From positions 682,001 to 746,000 of the forward strand of contig NZ_CP034463.1 in NCBI RefSeq assembly GCF_003955715.1: a stretch of DNA of 64,000 nt. Reading direction: 5' to 3'. Shown here in pieces: positions 1 to 12,799 of the stretch. The stretch's first letter is position 1, and each line of letters begins with the position of its first letter. Under the pieces are notes generated by a model. The model saw nothing but the letters and a program-made list of their open reading frames with translations, was not told the origin of the DNA and searched no databases. The position numbers and the translations under genes were made by a program. The DNA is from Streptomyces aquilus (GTDB lineage: Bacteria > Actinomycetota > Actinomycetes > Streptomycetales > Streptomycetaceae).

Positions 1-232
1 CCGTCAGCAGGAGACCGCCGAACGTGAGCGAGTAGGCGCCGGTGACCCACTGCAGGGCGGTGGTGCCGCCGCCGAGGTCGCGGCCGATGGTCGGCAGCGC
101 GATCGAGAGCAGGGTGTTGTCGACCATCTCGACGAAGAAGGCCAGGCAGAGCGCGGCCAGCGGAATCCAGGCCGCGCGCAGGGATGAGTAGGTACGGGTT
201 GAAGCTGACTCGGTGGTGGTGGTCGCGGTCAT
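1..232 (-). CDS. MFS drug/solute exporter, DHA2-like, 5' part (runs off left edge)
   Basis: Only the N-terminal ~77 residues are in the window; the gene continues beyond base 1. The start is ATG at 230-232. After a Thr/Ser-rich cytoplasmic head the protein has a first membrane helix followed by the LFVEMVDNTLLSIALPTIG-like stretch (here FFVEMVDNTLLSIALPTIG), typical of helix 1 of 14-TM DHA2 proton-coupled exporters of the EmrB/QacA type, and then LQWVTGAYSLTFGGLLL of helix 2. It is transcribed divergently from a TetR gene across a 114-bp intergenic region filled with operator-like repeats. The usual reading is a TetR-controlled efflux pump. The family call is firm; the substrate cannot be told. 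Confidence 0.85.
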   Translation of the reverse strand, partial: MTATTTTESASTRTYSSLRAAWIPLAALCLAFFVEMVDNTLLSIALPTIGRDLGGGTTALQWVTGAYSLTFGGLLLT

Positions 233-247
233 GGCCGGCCTCCTGAC

Positions 248-314
248 GGAACGGGATTCGATTAACGAACGGCGTTCGATACTGGAACGATGTTCGAGAG
301 TAGAACGTCGTTCG
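248..314. promoter_or_regulatory. Four operator-like palindromes phased at exactly 18 bp
   Basis: Four 13-bp units begin at 248, 266, 284 and 302, each 18 bp from the next: GGAACGGGATTCG, CGAACGGCGTTCG, GGAACGATGTTCG and AGAACGTCGTTCG. The second is a perfect palindrome, the fourth is perfect over its central 11 bp, and the other two are imperfect. The units share GAACG on the left and TTCG on the right and are followed by AT or AG. The array fills the divergent promoter region between the MFS exporter and the TetR gene, so the natural inference is the binding array of that TetR protein, controlling both genes. Confidence 0.75.
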
Positions 315-318
315 ATGA

Positions 319-3393
<3,075 letters not shown>

Positions 3394-3406
3394 GCGACCG
3401 TCGGGG

Positions 3407-3443
3407 CCGCAGGCCAGGAGTTCTCCGAGCTCCTGGCCTGCGG
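3407..3443 (+). terminator. Hairpin terminator after katG
   Basis: Perfect 14-bp stem (3407-3420 with 3430-3443) and a 9-nt loop, 14 nt after the katG stop codon. There is no U-tract, as is usual for Streptomyces terminators. Confidence 0.75.
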
Positions 3444-3546
3444 GCGCGGGGCCCGTCGGCCCTGGTCAGACGCGTCGGCGCTGTGACACGCCGCCGGATG
3501 GCCTATCGAGGCCATTTGCTTATCTTCCGGTCATAACGTGCCGAAT

Positions 3547-4608
3547 ATGATGAAAACTCATGTCGCCTACCTGGCATGTGCCGCAGCACTCACCGGGGCA
3601 GCACTCGGCGCCGGACCGGCCGTCGCCGCCGCCCCCAGGACGCACCTCGTCTTTCCCGGGGACTCGATCCAGAAGGCGGTGGACACCGCCGACCCGGGAG
3701 ACACCGTTCTGCTGACCCCCGGCACCTACCGCCAGAGCGTCAAGGTGACCACCCCTCATCTCACCCTGCGCGGCATGGGCCGCCTCACCGTCCTGGAGCC
3801 GGCCAAGACCAAAGCCGCCGAGAGCTGTGGTGAGAACGGCAACGGCATCTGCGTGGTCGGCAAGAAGGACAAGGACATCGAAGGCGTCACCATCGCCGAC
3901 CTGACCGTGACCGGCTTCTCCAAAGCCGGGGTCATCGCGGTGGGGACCGACAAGCTGACGGTGCGGAACGTGACCGCGGTGAAGAACAAGGTCTGGGGGA
4001 TCGCGCAAGAGCGTTCGGTCCGCAGCGTGTTGCGCCACAACACCGTCCGGGACAGCGGTGACGCCGGCCTGTTCCTCGCGAACACGATCAGAGCCGAGGA
4101 GGGCGCCGTGGACACCGAGGGGACCGTGATCGAAGCCAACCTCCTGCAAGGGAACCGGATCGGTGTCACCGTCCGGCGGCTGCGCGACCTCACCGTCGCG
4201 CACAACCGCATCTCCGGCAATTGCGCAGGCGTCTTCGTCGTCGGCGACGAGAACAAGCCGAAGGCCGGCGCTCTGACCGTGCGCGACAACCGCATCGCCC
4301 GCAACAACAAGTCCTGCCCCAAGACCGAGCGGCTCGAAGCGCTCCAGGGTTCCGGCATCGTGCTGACCGGCACCGAGGACACCGTGGTGACGAACAACCG
4401 CGTCATGGACAACGTAGGCAACTCCTCGATGTCCGGCGGCATCGTCCTGGCCAAGAGCTTCGTGGGCACCCCCAACGACCGGAACCGGATCACCGGCAAC
4501 GTGCTCCAGGGCAACTCCCCGGCGGATCTCGTCAACACGGGCACCGGCGACGGCAACACCTTCCAGGGCAACTCCTGCCGGGCGTCGCGGCCCGCCGGCC
4601 TGTGCTGA
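3547..4608 (+). CDS. Secreted right-handed parallel beta-helix protein
   Basis: About 353 residues from ATG 3547; ATG 3550 and GTG 3538 are alternatives, and no ribosome binding site is obvious. An Ala-rich signal peptide ends near AVAAA. The mature protein opens with a DSIQKAVDTADPGDTVLLTPGTY segment typical of NosD/pectate-lyase-like beta-helices, followed by repeated coils of the form V-x-N-N-x-V/I (LTVRNVTAVKNKVWGI, VIEANLLQGNRIGV, LTVRDNRIARNN, VVTNNRVMDN, NRITGNVLQGN). It is probably extracellular. The substrate is unknown; carbohydrate binding or cleavage is only an inference from the fold. It ends 44 nt before an O-methyltransferase on the same strand and may be cotranscribed with it, despite no obvious functional link. 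Confidence 0.75.
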   Translation: MMKTHVAYLACAAALTGAALGAGPAVAAAPRTHLVFPGDSIQKAVDTADPGDTVLLTPGTYRQSVKVTTPHLTLRGMGRLTVLEPAKTKAAESCGENGNGICVVGKKDKDIEGVTIADLTVTGFSKAGVIAVGTDKLTVRNVTAVKNKVWGIAQERSVRSVLRHNTVRDSGDAGLFLANTIRAEEGAVDTEGTVIEANLLQGNRIGVTVRRLRDLTVAHNRISGNCAGVFVVGDENKPKAGALTVRDNRIARNNKSCPKTERLEALQGSGIVLTGTEDTVVTNNRVMDNVGNSSMSGGIVLAKSFVGTPNDRNRITGNVLQGNSPADLVNTGTGDGNTFQGNSCRASRPAGLC

Positions 4609-4652
4609 CCGCCCGCGGCACCGCTCATGAACTCCACGAAGGAGGGCGGCCC

Positions 4653-5696
4653 ATGACGACCGCACAGACCTCACCCACGACATCCACCGCGCCACCAACC
4701 ATGCGGCTCAGGGAACTCGCCTTCGGAGCGGCCTGCGCAGCCGCCCTCCGCGCCGCGACCCGCCTGAACGTCGCCGACGCCCTCGGTGACACCCCGCTGA
4801 CCGCCGAGGAACTCGCCGCCGCGGTCACGACCGAACCGAAGCCGCTGCGACGGCTGCTGCGCGCCCTGTCCTGCTACGGCGTCTTCGCCGAGCGCCCGGA
4901 CGGCACGTTCACCCACACCGACATGTCCCGGCAACTGCGCACGGACGACCCGCACAGCCTGCGCGACATCGTGCTGTGGTGCACCGAGCCATGGACCTGG
5001 GACGCGTGGCCCCGCCTGGACGAAGCGGTGCGCTCCGGCCGCAACGTCGTCGAGGAGCTCTACGGCAAGGAGTTCTTCCCCTACCTCAACGAAGACGCCC
5101 CCGAGTCGGCCGACGTCTTCAACCGCGCCATGACGACCTCCAGCGTGCAGTCAGCGCGCGATGTCGCCCGGTTCCTCGACCTGTCGACAGCCACCTCCGT
5201 CGCCGACATCGGGGGCGGCCAGGGGCATGTGGTGGCGAGCCTGCTGGAGAAGTACCCGTCGCTGCACGGCACTCTGCTCGACCTGCCGCGCGTGGTGGCC
5301 AACGCCGATCCACGGCTGCGGGCGGGAGGCGCGCTCGCCGACCGGATGCGCCTGGTGCCCGGTGACTGCCGCGAGGACGTCCCGGTCGAGGCCGACGTGT
5401 ACGTCATCAAGAACATCCTGGAGTGGGACGACGACAGCACGACCCGCACCCTGCGCAACGTCATCCGGGCGGGCGGTCCCGGGGCGCGGGTCGTGGTCAT
5501 CGAGAACCTCGTCGACGACACCCCGTCGATGCGGTTCAGCACCGCCATGGACCTGCTGCTGCTTTTGAACGTGGGCGGCGCCAAGCACACCACCGCCAGC
5601 ATGACCGACCGGCTGACCAAGGCGGGCCTGGTCATCGACGACGTACGCCCCGTCAACCCCTATCTGCACGCCTTCGACTGCACCGTCCCCGGGTGA
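4653..5696 (+). CDS. SAM-dependent O-methyltransferase, TcmO-like
   Basis: 347 residues; ATG 4653 follows GGAGGG. The N-terminal winged-helix dimerisation domain occupies roughly residues 20-105 (FGAACAAALRAATRLNVADAL, then LLRALSCYGVFAE). The C-terminal Rossmann domain carries the SAM motif VADIGGGQGHVV, followed by the acidic LLDLPRVV loop that binds the adenosine ribose and the GDCRED and KNILEWDDD segments. This is the acetylserotonin-type O-methyltransferase family, which includes polyketide tailoring enzymes such as TcmO. It converges on the type II PKS operon across a shared terminator, so the likely substrate is a phenolic hydroxyl of the locus product. That assignment rests on position. 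Confidence 0.85.
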   Translation: MTTAQTSPTTSTAPPTMRLRELAFGAACAAALRAATRLNVADALGDTPLTAEELAAAVTTEPKPLRRLLRALSCYGVFAERPDGTFTHTDMSRQLRTDDPHSLRDIVLWCTEPWTWDAWPRLDEAVRSGRNVVEELYGKEFFPYLNEDAPESADVFNRAMTTSSVQSARDVARFLDLSTATSVADIGGGQGHVVASLLEKYPSLHGTLLDLPRVVANADPRLRAGGALADRMRLVPGDCREDVPVEADVYVIKNILEWDDDSTTRTLRNVIRAGGPGARVVVIENLVDDTPSMRFSTAMDLLLLLNVGGAKHTTASMTDRLTKAGLVIDDVRPVNPYLHAFDCTVPG

Positions 5697-5723
5697 CCGG
5701 ACCCGATCCGGCACCACCTCGCA

Positions 5724-5774
5724 AACCGCCGGTCGCCGGGCGCGCAACCCTCGCGTGCCCGGCGACCGGCGGTT
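5724..5774. terminator. Bidirectional hairpin terminator
   Basis: An 18-bp perfect stem (5724-5741 with 5757-5774) lies in the 90-bp gap between the convergent methyltransferase and TcmI-type cyclase genes, so it can stop transcription from both sides. Confidence 0.85.
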
Positions 5775-5786
5775 GATGCGGGTGCT

Positions 5787-6119
5787 TCAGGAGGTGGCGT
5801 CCCGCTCCCAGCGGTAGAAGCAGCGCGCCATCGCGTCCTTCGGCGACCGCCAGGTCTCCGGGTCGTACGCGGTGACGTACGCCGACAGCCGTTCGCTGAC
5901 GTCCCGGAACTGGGGATGGCCAACCACCTTGGCGATGGCGGGTGCGGGGTCCCGCTCGGACTCGATGAGGTGCAGATAGACGTCGCCGAACTGGAAGAGG
6001 CTGCGGCGGGCGACGCCCACGAGGTGCGGCAGCTCTCCCCTGTCCGACTCCTCGAAGACCTTGGCGATGTCGATGGCCGACTCCGGCGCCATGCGGGCGA
6101 CGATCAGGGACTGGTGCAT
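5787..6119 (-). CDS. TcmI-family polyketide cyclase (WhiE ORFVII-like)
   Basis: 110 residues from ATG 6117-6119, matching the ~109-residue TcmI family of small dimeric ferredoxin-like-fold cyclases that close late rings of aromatic polyketides. Recognisable segments are the opening MHQSLIVARM, then FGDVYLHLIESERDP, and the C-terminal PKDAMARCFYRWE. It is the last gene of the leftward PKS operon, 20 nt after the aromatase/cyclase stop. In the S. coelicolor whiE order it corresponds to ORFVII. The longer open frame upstream of ATG 6119 lacks family similarity and was not used. Confidence 0.88.
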   Translation of the reverse strand: MHQSLIVARMAPESAIDIAKVFEESDRGELPHLVGVARRSLFQFGDVYLHLIESERDPAPAIAKVVGHPQFRDVSERLSAYVTAYDPETWRSPKDAMARCFYRWERDATS

Positions 6120-6139
6120 CGTCCTGTCCTCCGTCCGGC

Positions 6140-6878
<739 letters not shown>

Positions 6879-6934
6879 GCGGTGTTTCTCCCTGCTGTGT
6901 CGGGTGCTGGGTGAGGAGGGCTGGCGATGCCTCG

Positions 6935-8182
6935 TCAGGAGGCGTCGCCGGCGCCGCGCCGGAGCACGAGCGCCGAGTTCGACCCCATGAGTCCTCGGCT
7001 GAGGACGAGCGCGGTGCGCAGTTCGGCGGCGCGGGCGCGGGAGGTCACGAGGTCGAGGTCGTGGCAGGCGTCGAAGACGTTGGGGGTGGGCGGGATCAGA
7101 CCGTGCTCCAGCGCGAGGACGGCCGCGGCGACGTCCAGGACGGGCGCTGCCGCGTAGCTGCGGCCGGTGCCGGTCTTCGGCGCGGTGACGGGGACGCGCC
7201 TGCCGCGCTCGCCCAGGGCGTCCACGATCGCCAGCGCCTCGGCACGATCCGCCTCCGGTGCACCGAGGGCGTCGGCGAAGACCACGTCGATGTCCTCGGG
7301 CGCGCAGTCGGCCTCCGCCAAGGCACCCAGGACGGCCTGGGCCAGCCCTTGCCGGGACTCCTCCCAGCGGGAGGCACCCGTGAACGTGGCCGCATGGCCC
7401 GCCACGGTGGCCCGCACGGATGCGCCGCGGTCGCGGGCCGCGGCCTCGCTCTCCACGACGAGCATGGCGCCGCCCTCGGCGGGCACGAATCCGCAGGCCG
7501 CCGTGGTGAAGGGGCGGTAGGCGCGCTGGGGGTCGTCGACGGTGCTCAACTCCTCGTAGCCGAGCTGGCAGACCATCGAGTAGGGGGCCAGCGGCGCCTC
7601 GGTCGCGCCGGCCACGAGCACGTCGGTGCCGCGCCGCACGGCCCGCGCCGCATGCGCCACGGCGTCGAGGCCGCCGGCCTCGTCGGCGGCGACCACACCG
7701 CACGGCCCCTTGAAACCACGGCGGATCGAGATCTGGCCGGTGCTCGCGGCGTAGAACCAGGCGATGGACTGATACGGCCCGACGAAACGGCTGCCCTTGT
7801 CCCACAGCCGCTCAAGCTCGCGCTGCCCGAACTCGCCGCCACCGGAGCCCGCCGCGGTCACCACCCCCACGGAGAACGGCGCCGCGTCCGTCTCGCCGCG
7901 GCCGAGACCGGCGTCGTCGAGGGCCTGGTCGGCCGCGGCCATCGCGAAGTGGGTGAACCGGTCGGTCTGGACGAGGTAGCGCTCCTCGACCAGGGCCGGC
8001 GGGTCGAAGTCCCGGACCTCACCGGCCACCCGCAGCGGCAGGTGCCCGCATCCCTCACGGGTGATGCGGTCCAGGACGCTGATGCCCTCCTTGGTCGACT
8101 TCCAGAAGGTGTCGGTGCTGGTGCCGTTGGGCGCGACCACGCCGATGCCGGTGATGGCCGCGCGCCGAGGATGTCCGCTCAT
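6935..8182 (-). CDS. Ketosynthase-beta / chain-length factor (WhiE ORFIV-like)
   Basis: 415 residues of thiolase fold, partner of KS-alpha and determinant of polyketide chain length. The segment that aligns with the KS-alpha active-site motif [10 protein letters not shown] reads [10 protein letters not shown] here, so the nucleophilic Cys is replaced by Glu168. Loss of the Cys is diagnostic of chain-length factors, though the replacement is commonly Gln. The ATG overlaps the KS-alpha stop by 4 bp (ATGA at 8179-8182), the classic translational coupling that gives a 1:1 heterodimer. Confidence 0.95.
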   Translation of the reverse strand: MSGHPRRAAITGIGVVAPNGTSTDTFWKSTKEGISVLDRITREGCGHLPLRVAGEVRDFDPPALVEERYLVQTDRFTHFAMAAADQALDDAGLGRGETDAAPFSVGVVTAAGSGGGEFGQRELERLWDKGSRFVGPYQSIAWFYAASTGQISIRRGFKGPCGVVAADEAGGLDAVAHAARAVRRGTDVLVAGATEAPLAPYSMVCQLGYEELSTVDDPQRAYRPFTTAACGFVPAEGGAMLVVESEAAARDRGASVRATVAGHAATFTGASRWEESRQGLAQAVLGALAEADCAPEDIDVVFADALGAPEADRAEALAIVDALGERGRRVPVTAPKTGTGRSYAAAPVLDVAAAVLALEHGLIPPTPNVFDACHDLDLVTSRARAAELRTALVLSRGLMGSNSALVLRRGAGDAS

Positions 8183-9447
8183 CGTCTTTCCTCCCTCGGC
8201 AGGTCGAGGACCACCGCGGACTGGAAGCCGCCGAAGCCGCTGCCCACGGAGAGAACGCTGTTCAGCCTTCGCTCACGGGCGACGCGCGGGACGTAGTCCA
8301 GATCGCACTCGGGGTCCGGCGTCTCGTAGTTCGCGGTGGGCGGGACGACCTGGTGGGTCAGGGACAGCGCACAGGCGACGAGTTCGATCGCCCCGATCGC
8401 GCCGAGCGAGTGGCCCACCATGGACTTGATGGAGCTCATGGGCGTGTCGTAGGCGTGCGCGCCCAGGGCCCGTTTGACCGCGGCCGTCTCGTGCCGGTCG
8501 TTCTGGAGGGTGCCCGAGCCGTGCGCGTTGACGTAGTCGATCGCGGTGCGGTCCAGCCGGGCCTGGTCCAGGGCCTCCTCGATGGCCCGGGCCATCTCCA
8601 GTCCCTCACTGGTCAGACCGGTCATGTGGTAGGCGTTGCCGAACGTGGCATAGCCGCCGATCTCGCAGTACACGCGCGCGCCGCGGGCCCGGGCGTGTTC
8701 CAGCTCCTCCAGGACGAGGACCGCGCCGCCCTCCCCCATGACGAACCCGTTGCGGTCCGCGTCGAAGGGACGCGAGGCGTGGGCGGGATCGTCGTTGTTC
8801 GGGGACGTCGCCTTGATCGCGTCGAAGCAGGCCATGGTGATCGGTGAGATCGGCGAGTCCGACGCCCCGGTTATGCAGATGTCGGCCCGGCCCTCCTCGA
8901 TCGTGTGGAAGGCGTATCCGACCGCGTCCAGGCCCGAGGTGCAGCCGGTGGAGACCGTCTGCACCGGGCCGCGGGCCTCGAACCGCTCGGCCACCGTCGA
9001 GGCGAGGGTGCTCGGCGAGAACGCGCGGTGCAGATGCGGGCCGGCCTGCCGGTGGTCCACGTCCCAGCGCCTGCCCCGCTCGCTGACCAGCACGTAGTCG
9101 TGCTCCAGCCGGGTGGTGCCGCCGACGGCGGTGCCCAGGGAGACCGCCACGCGCCACGGGTTCTCCACGGCGAGGTCGAGGCCGGAGTCCCGTACCGCCT
9201 CCTCGCCGGCCGCCAGGGCGAACTGGATGTACCGGTCGCAGCGGGCGATCTGCTCCGGGTCCAGACCGTGGGCCGCCGGATCGAAGTCGCACTCGGCGGC
9301 GATCCGCGACCGCAGCCCGGCCGGGTCGAAGAAGGTGATGCCCCGCGTCGCCGTGCGCCCCTCGGACAGCAGGTCCCAGAAGGCCGGGACCCCGATGCCC
9401 TGCGGGGCGACGACGCCCAGGCCGGTGACCGCAACGCGCCTGGTCAT
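8179..9447 (-). CDS. Ketosynthase-alpha (WhiE ORFIII-like)
   Basis: 422 residues from ATG 9445-9447. Condensing enzyme of the minimal type II PKS, catalysing decarboxylative Claisen condensations of malonyl units on the ACP. The catalytic Cys169 lies in [15 protein letters not shown], the two His residues in VNAHGSGT and [11 protein letters not shown], and the second-half [14 protein letters not shown] motif is intact. The start overlaps the upstream cupin stop by 4 bp and the end overlaps the chain-length-factor start by 4 bp. A longer in-frame extension upstream is antisense or out-of-frame coding for the cupin and was rejected. Confidence 0.97.
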   Translation of the reverse strand: MTRRVAVTGLGVVAPQGIGVPAFWDLLSEGRTATRGITFFDPAGLRSRIAAECDFDPAAHGLDPEQIARCDRYIQFALAAGEEAVRDSGLDLAVENPWRVAVSLGTAVGGTTRLEHDYVLVSERGRRWDVDHRQAGPHLHRAFSPSTLASTVAERFEARGPVQTVSTGCTSGLDAVGYAFHTIEEGRADICITGASDSPISPITMACFDAIKATSPNNDDPAHASRPFDADRNGFVMGEGGAVLVLEELEHARARGARVYCEIGGYATFGNAYHMTGLTSEGLEMARAIEEALDQARLDRTAIDYVNAHGSGTLQNDRHETAAVKRALGAHAYDTPMSSIKSMVGHSLGAIGAIELVACALSLTHQVVPPTANYETPDPECDLDYVPRVARERRLNSVLSVGSGFGGFQSAVVLDLPREERR

Positions 9448-9902
9448 GAACGGACCTGAGGTCGCTCGGCCACCCGCCCCACGCTCGTGTGGGTCGGTTC
9501 CGCGGCGATCGGCACTCCGTCCGCGTCCTCGGTGTCGACGTGGCCGAGCGGCGGGCTCGGGGCGAGCGGGCCGAGGTGGAAGACCATGCGGGCCTCCACC
9601 TTGCCGACGTTGCGGAAGCGGTGCCGCATGTAGGCGGGGATCAGCAGCCCCTGCTCGGGCTGCAGCGGATGGGTCTCGCCGTCCAGGTCCACCTCCAGCT
9701 GCCCGCAGAGGACGTAGATGAACTCCTCGGAGTAGGGGTGGTAGTGCTCGGCGATGCGGTCGCCGGGCTGCACGATGGCCACTCCCATGAAACCGCTGGT
9801 GGAGCCGACGGTGGCGGGGGTGAGCATGGCGCGCAGGTCCCCGCCGCGCCGGGTGTTGGGCTCGACCTCGCTCAGGTCCACGATTCCGGGAAGTTTGGTC
9901 AC
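9444..9902 (-). CDS. Cupin-domain polyketide protein (WhiE ORFII-like)
   Basis: 152 residues if started at GTG 9900-9902, which follows GGAGGAA at good spacing; in-frame ATGs about 45 nt upstream are alternatives without such a site. A single cupin beta-barrel is shown by the metal-type motif [20 protein letters not shown] and a second-motif [12 protein letters not shown]. Cupins at this position accompany spore-pigment and related type II PKS loci (WhiE ORFII) and are thought to assist cyclisation or oxidation of the polyphenol; the chemistry is not settled. The stop overlaps the KS-alpha start (ATGA). Confidence 0.85.
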   Translation of the reverse strand: MTKLPGIVDLSEVEPNTRRGGDLRAMLTPATVGSTSGFMGVAIVQPGDRIAEHYHPYSEEFIYVLCGQLEVDLDGETHPLQPEQGLLIPAYMRHRFRNVGKVEARMVFHLGPLAPSPPLGHVDTEDADGVPIAAEPTHTSVGRVAERPQVRS

Positions 9903-9973
9903 GACGTTCCTCCGAACATGTGTGTCGCCGGCATGGCGCGTGGACATCACGGCCCGGTTGCCGGCGGGGCGAA

Positions 9974-11125
9974 TCAGGCGTCGGGCGCCCGGCGGTCGGT
10001 GACGAGGTCCATACGGGGGATGTTGAGCTGGTGTGCGGCAACGCCGTCCTTCGCTCCCGCGCGGTCGGCGTGGAGGGCTTCCGCCTCCAGGAGTTCCGCG
10101 AGCTCGGTCGCCTCGGCAGGCTCCGAGAGGCCCAGCATGGCAACGTTGTCGAACCCTTCACGCACGTCCACGAGCCGTACCACCACGTCGTCGCGCTGGA
10201 AGATCGTGCTGCGCAGCAGCGGCGTGCGCGGATCGTCGGACGCCGCCGCGTCCTGACGGGCGAGCAGCTCGGCCAGGCGCATACCGCACCCTTCACGGGC
10301 CGGGTAGTACAGCGCCTGCCGCACGGCATCCGCACTGTCCTGACCCGACGTCACATGGTGGACGGCGGGCAGCGCCGCGCGGGTGAAGAAGAGACGGGCG
10401 GCCTCGGGGTCGTCGAGGTCCCTGTCCTGCTCCAGGTAGGGGTTGATGGCTTCCTCGACGGCCCGTACCTCGGGCTGCTTGGCGACGTGACGCAGCGCGG
10501 CGAGCAGGTCGCCCCGCACCTCGATGGCCCGCACCACCCGGTTGCCGTGCATGAACAGGGAGGTGCGGCACAGCTGGGTGGTGTCGTCGACGCGTGACTC
10601 CGGCGAGGCGTATCCGGCCAGGATCTCGGCGACGGCTTCCTCGCTGCCCGGCTTGACCGTGAAGGTGAGCGCGTGCCGGACCAGCCCGTCACCGATTCTC
10701 GGGGAGGCCTGCAGCCCACGGCCGCCGGGTTCGGCGGCCGCCGCCGGGCCGCCGGTCTCCCGCACGACGTGGAAGCGCAGCGACCGGGTGTCGCGGACGC
10801 AGCTGTGCAGCGGCTCCACCATCCGTACGTGGTCCTCGCTGTTGACCCAGGTGAGGAAGGGCGGGGCACTCTCCCACTCGCTCGTGATGAGCCATTGCGA
10901 GGGGTTCTCGATGGACTGGCACAGCTGGTCGCTGACATGCCCAGGGACGGAGGCGACCTGGTTGCACAGCTGCTCGTAGGCCTCCAGGAACTGCTGCTGG
11001 GCACCGTCGTAGACGTCCACGAGCAGGACGACACGCAGCCGGGAGCCGTCGAACACGGACTGGGCGACGCGCTGCGACGCCTCTCGCATGAAGGTTTCCG
11101 AAACACGTTCGGACGTGGTGGTCAT
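9974..11125 (-). CDS. SchA/CurD-domain protein (WhiE ORFI-like)
   Basis: About 383 residues from ATG 11123-11125, with AAGGAG 11 nt upstream. It has three dimeric alpha/beta-barrel-like segments: an N-terminal ABM-like region ([21 protein letters not shown]), a central SchA/CurD domain ([20 protein letters not shown]), and a C-terminal region ending near RMDLVTDRR. This is the architecture of WhiE ORFI and of SchA/CurD of spore-pigment and curamycin loci, whose biochemical role is unclear. It is the first gene of the seven-gene leftward PKS operon; the next gene starts 71 bp on. Confidence 0.85.
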   Translation of the reverse strand: MTTTSERVSETFMREASQRVAQSVFDGSRLRVVLLVDVYDGAQQQFLEAYEQLCNQVASVPGHVSDQLCQSIENPSQWLITSEWESAPPFLTWVNSEDHVRMVEPLHSCVRDTRSLRFHVVRETGGPAAAAEPGGRGLQASPRIGDGLVRHALTFTVKPGSEEAVAEILAGYASPESRVDDTTQLCRTSLFMHGNRVVRAIEVRGDLLAALRHVAKQPEVRAVEEAINPYLEQDRDLDDPEAARLFFTRAALPAVHHVTSGQDSADAVRQALYYPAREGCGMRLAELLARQDAAASDDPRTPLLRSTIFQRDDVVVRLVDVREGFDNVAMLGLSEPAEATELAELLEAEALHADRAGAKDGVAAHQLNIPRMDLVTDRRAPDA

Positions 11126-11193
11126 CCTGCGCACATCTCCTTGACGGGGAACGGACCGGACAGGTCTCGATCACGTCGCTGCGGCTCCGACGT

Positions 11194-11217
11194 GCCTCGA
11201 TCCCTCGATCCCTCGAT
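11194..11217. repeat. Three tandem 8-bp repeats upstream of the PKS operon
   Basis: GCCTCGAT followed by two CCCTCGAT units in direct tandem, about 70 bp upstream of the first PKS-operon gene. It is a simple repeat of unknown role. No sigma-factor consensus was recognised in this leader. Confidence 0.6.
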
Positions 11218-11294
11218 CCTGAGCCCGCTTCCGGAGGTGCGCGACTCTTATGCGACTGGCCGGGCGACCCCGGGGCCTGGCGGGCCGGTCCCGC

Positions 11295-11948
11295 TCAGAC
11301 CAGGTGGGCGAAGACCACCAGGTTGTCCGTGTAGTCCCGGACCGTATGGTCGTAGTCACCCGCACAGGTGATGAGCCGGACCTGCGCCTGGGCCGTGTCG
11401 GCGTAGACGCGCCGGCTCGGGAAGCGGTCCTTCTCGAACGTCTCCACGCTGTCGACCACGAAGGACGCGGTGCGCCCGTCGGCCCGCCGCACCTTGAAGG
11501 TGTCCCCCTTCTCCAGCTCTCCGAGGTCCACGAAGACGGCAGCCGAGGTCGTCGTGTCGACGTGCCCGGCGATGATCGAGGTGCCCGCCTCCCCGGGGGA
11601 GGCTCCCTTGGCGAACCAGCCGACGAGATTGGTGTCCCCGGCCGGGGGCGGCTGGAGCTGTCCGGTGGGGCCGATGGCGAGATCCGTGAAGGGCGCATCG
11701 ACGGAGATCTTCGGAATGAGCAGGCGTACGGGTCTCGCGCGCGGCAGATGGTTCCCCGCGGCCCGTGCGGCCGGCGGAGCCGCCGCGGCATCGGTGTGCG
11801 GGGCCCGGGTCGGGCGGGAGGCGTCGGACGGCGTGCCGTCATGGCCGCCGAACAGGCCCATGGCCAGTACCAGGACCGCTACCGCACCCACCACCAGCGC
11901 TTTGGTGCGGGGCGGGTTGTCTGCGAGGGAAGGGGGGTGGTCTGCCAT
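11295..11948 (-). CDS. Class F sortase
   Basis: 217 residues. After a short cytoplasmic N-terminus, one membrane helix (ALVVGAVAVLVLAMGLFGG) anchors the protein, followed by a Ser/Pro/Ala linker and a catalytic sortase domain from about residue 75. The catalytic triad is visible: His in IIAGHVDT, Cys in RLITCAG (the TLxTC-like motif), and Arg in VRDYTDN. It cleaves a C-terminal sorting signal and links the protein to the cell wall. ATG 11946-11948 is preceded by GAGG. The gene immediately upstream on the same strand encodes a small secreted protein with a C-terminal membrane anchor, very likely its substrate. Both lie between the PKS operon and the hydroxylase. Confidence 0.9.
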   Translation of the reverse strand: MADHPPSLADNPPRTKALVVGAVAVLVLAMGLFGGHDGTPSDASRPTRAPHTDAAAAPPAARAAGNHLPRARPVRLLIPKISVDAPFTDLAIGPTGQLQPPPAGDTNLVGWFAKGASPGEAGTSIIAGHVDTTTSAAVFVDLGELEKGDTFKVRRADGRTASFVVDSVETFEKDRFPSRRVYADTAQAQVRLITCAGDYDHTVRDYTDNLVVFAHLV

Positions 11949-12067
11949 CGGACGCTACCTCACCAAGGCGTGACAGAAGTTCAGATGAAGAACGGGTAGG
12001 GGGGAGCCGGCGGGCCGCCACGCGACACGCGCGTGGCGGCCGCAGCGGCTATCGCATCCGGCATGGG

Positions 12068-12583
12068 TCAGGCCACGCTTTCGGAGATCTTCTTACGGCG
12101 CGCCGCGTAGAGACCGGTACCGGCGACCGCCAGGACGGCCAGCCCACCCGCGGTCACGGCCGGCGAGGCGAGTGCGCCGCCGCCGGTGTGCATGCCGCCG
12201 CTCGGCTTCTCCTCGCGGCCGCTCCACCCGTCGCTGTCCTGCTCCCCGCTCCAGGAGTCCTCCTCCTGCTTCGTGCTGCCGGAGTCCTTGCCCTGTCCCT
12301 TGTCCTTGTACGTCTCCGGGTCGAACCTGGGGTCCTTCGCGGTGTCCGAACCGTCCGCGTTCACCGCGGTCAACGCCCCACCACCGGTGTGCATGCCACC
12401 GCGCGGCGAGTCGTGACCGCTGTCCTTGTCGTGCTCCTTGCTGTACGAGGAGTCCGTTTCCTTGCTGTACGAGGAGTCCGTGTGGTCCTCCCAGTCGCTG
12501 CCGGCGGCATGGGCGCCGGGTGCGCCCAGAACGAGGACGGTCGAAGCCGCCGCGGTGGCAAGGAGCATGCGAGCAGAGTGCAT
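12068..12583 (-). CDS. Secreted wall-anchored protein, probable class F sortase substrate
   Basis: 171 residues from ATG 12581-12583, after GGAGGG. It has a signal peptide to about residue 27 (GAPGAHAAG), then a low-complexity acidic Ser/Asp/Lys/Gly region with a tandem TDSSYSKE repeat. The ten-residue motif GGMHTGGGAL occurs twice, at 62-71 and 129-138. The second copy is followed directly by a hydrophobic helix (141-160) and the basic tail ARRKK. That is the layout of a cell-wall sorting signal, but with HTGGG where LPxTG or LAxTG would be expected. It lies 119 bp upstream of the sortase on the same strand. The function is unknown; a sporulation surface role is possible given the pigment context. 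Confidence 0.8.
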   Translation of the reverse strand: MHSARMLLATAAASTVLVLGAPGAHAAGSDWEDHTDSSYSKETDSSYSKEHDKDSGHDSPRGGMHTGGGALTAVNADGSDTAKDPRFDPETYKDKGQGKDSGSTKQEEDSWSGEQDSDGWSGREEKPSGGMHTGGGALASPAVTAGGLAVLAVAGTGLYAARRKKISESVA

Positions 12584-12751
12584 CTGACATTCCCTCCGCC
12601 GAGGAGCGGACAGCTGGCGCTTCGTCAGCTGAGGTGATCCGTCCCCGACGTGATCCACCGTCAGTGCCCACCGTGCCTCGCACCACTCGGGACGATCGCT
12701 CGGGTGAACACACCCACTCGTTCGACGGCGGCAGAACCACGACCGCACGAC

Positions 12752-12788
12752 ACGGCCGACCGGCCCCGTCGAGGGACCGGTCGGCCGT
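12752..12788 (-). terminator. Hairpin terminator after FAD hydroxylase
   Basis: Perfect 12-bp stem (12752-12763 with 12777-12788) and a 13-nt loop, 11 bp past the stop codon of the leftward hydroxylase gene. Confidence 0.7.
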
Positions 12789-12799
12789 ATCTGCCAAGG

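Noticed and set aside
9448..10335. Upstream extension of the KS-alpha frame
   Set aside because: It overlaps the cupin and ORFI genes out of frame, is Arg/Pro-rich, and ATG 9447 matches the family start with an ATGA overlap.
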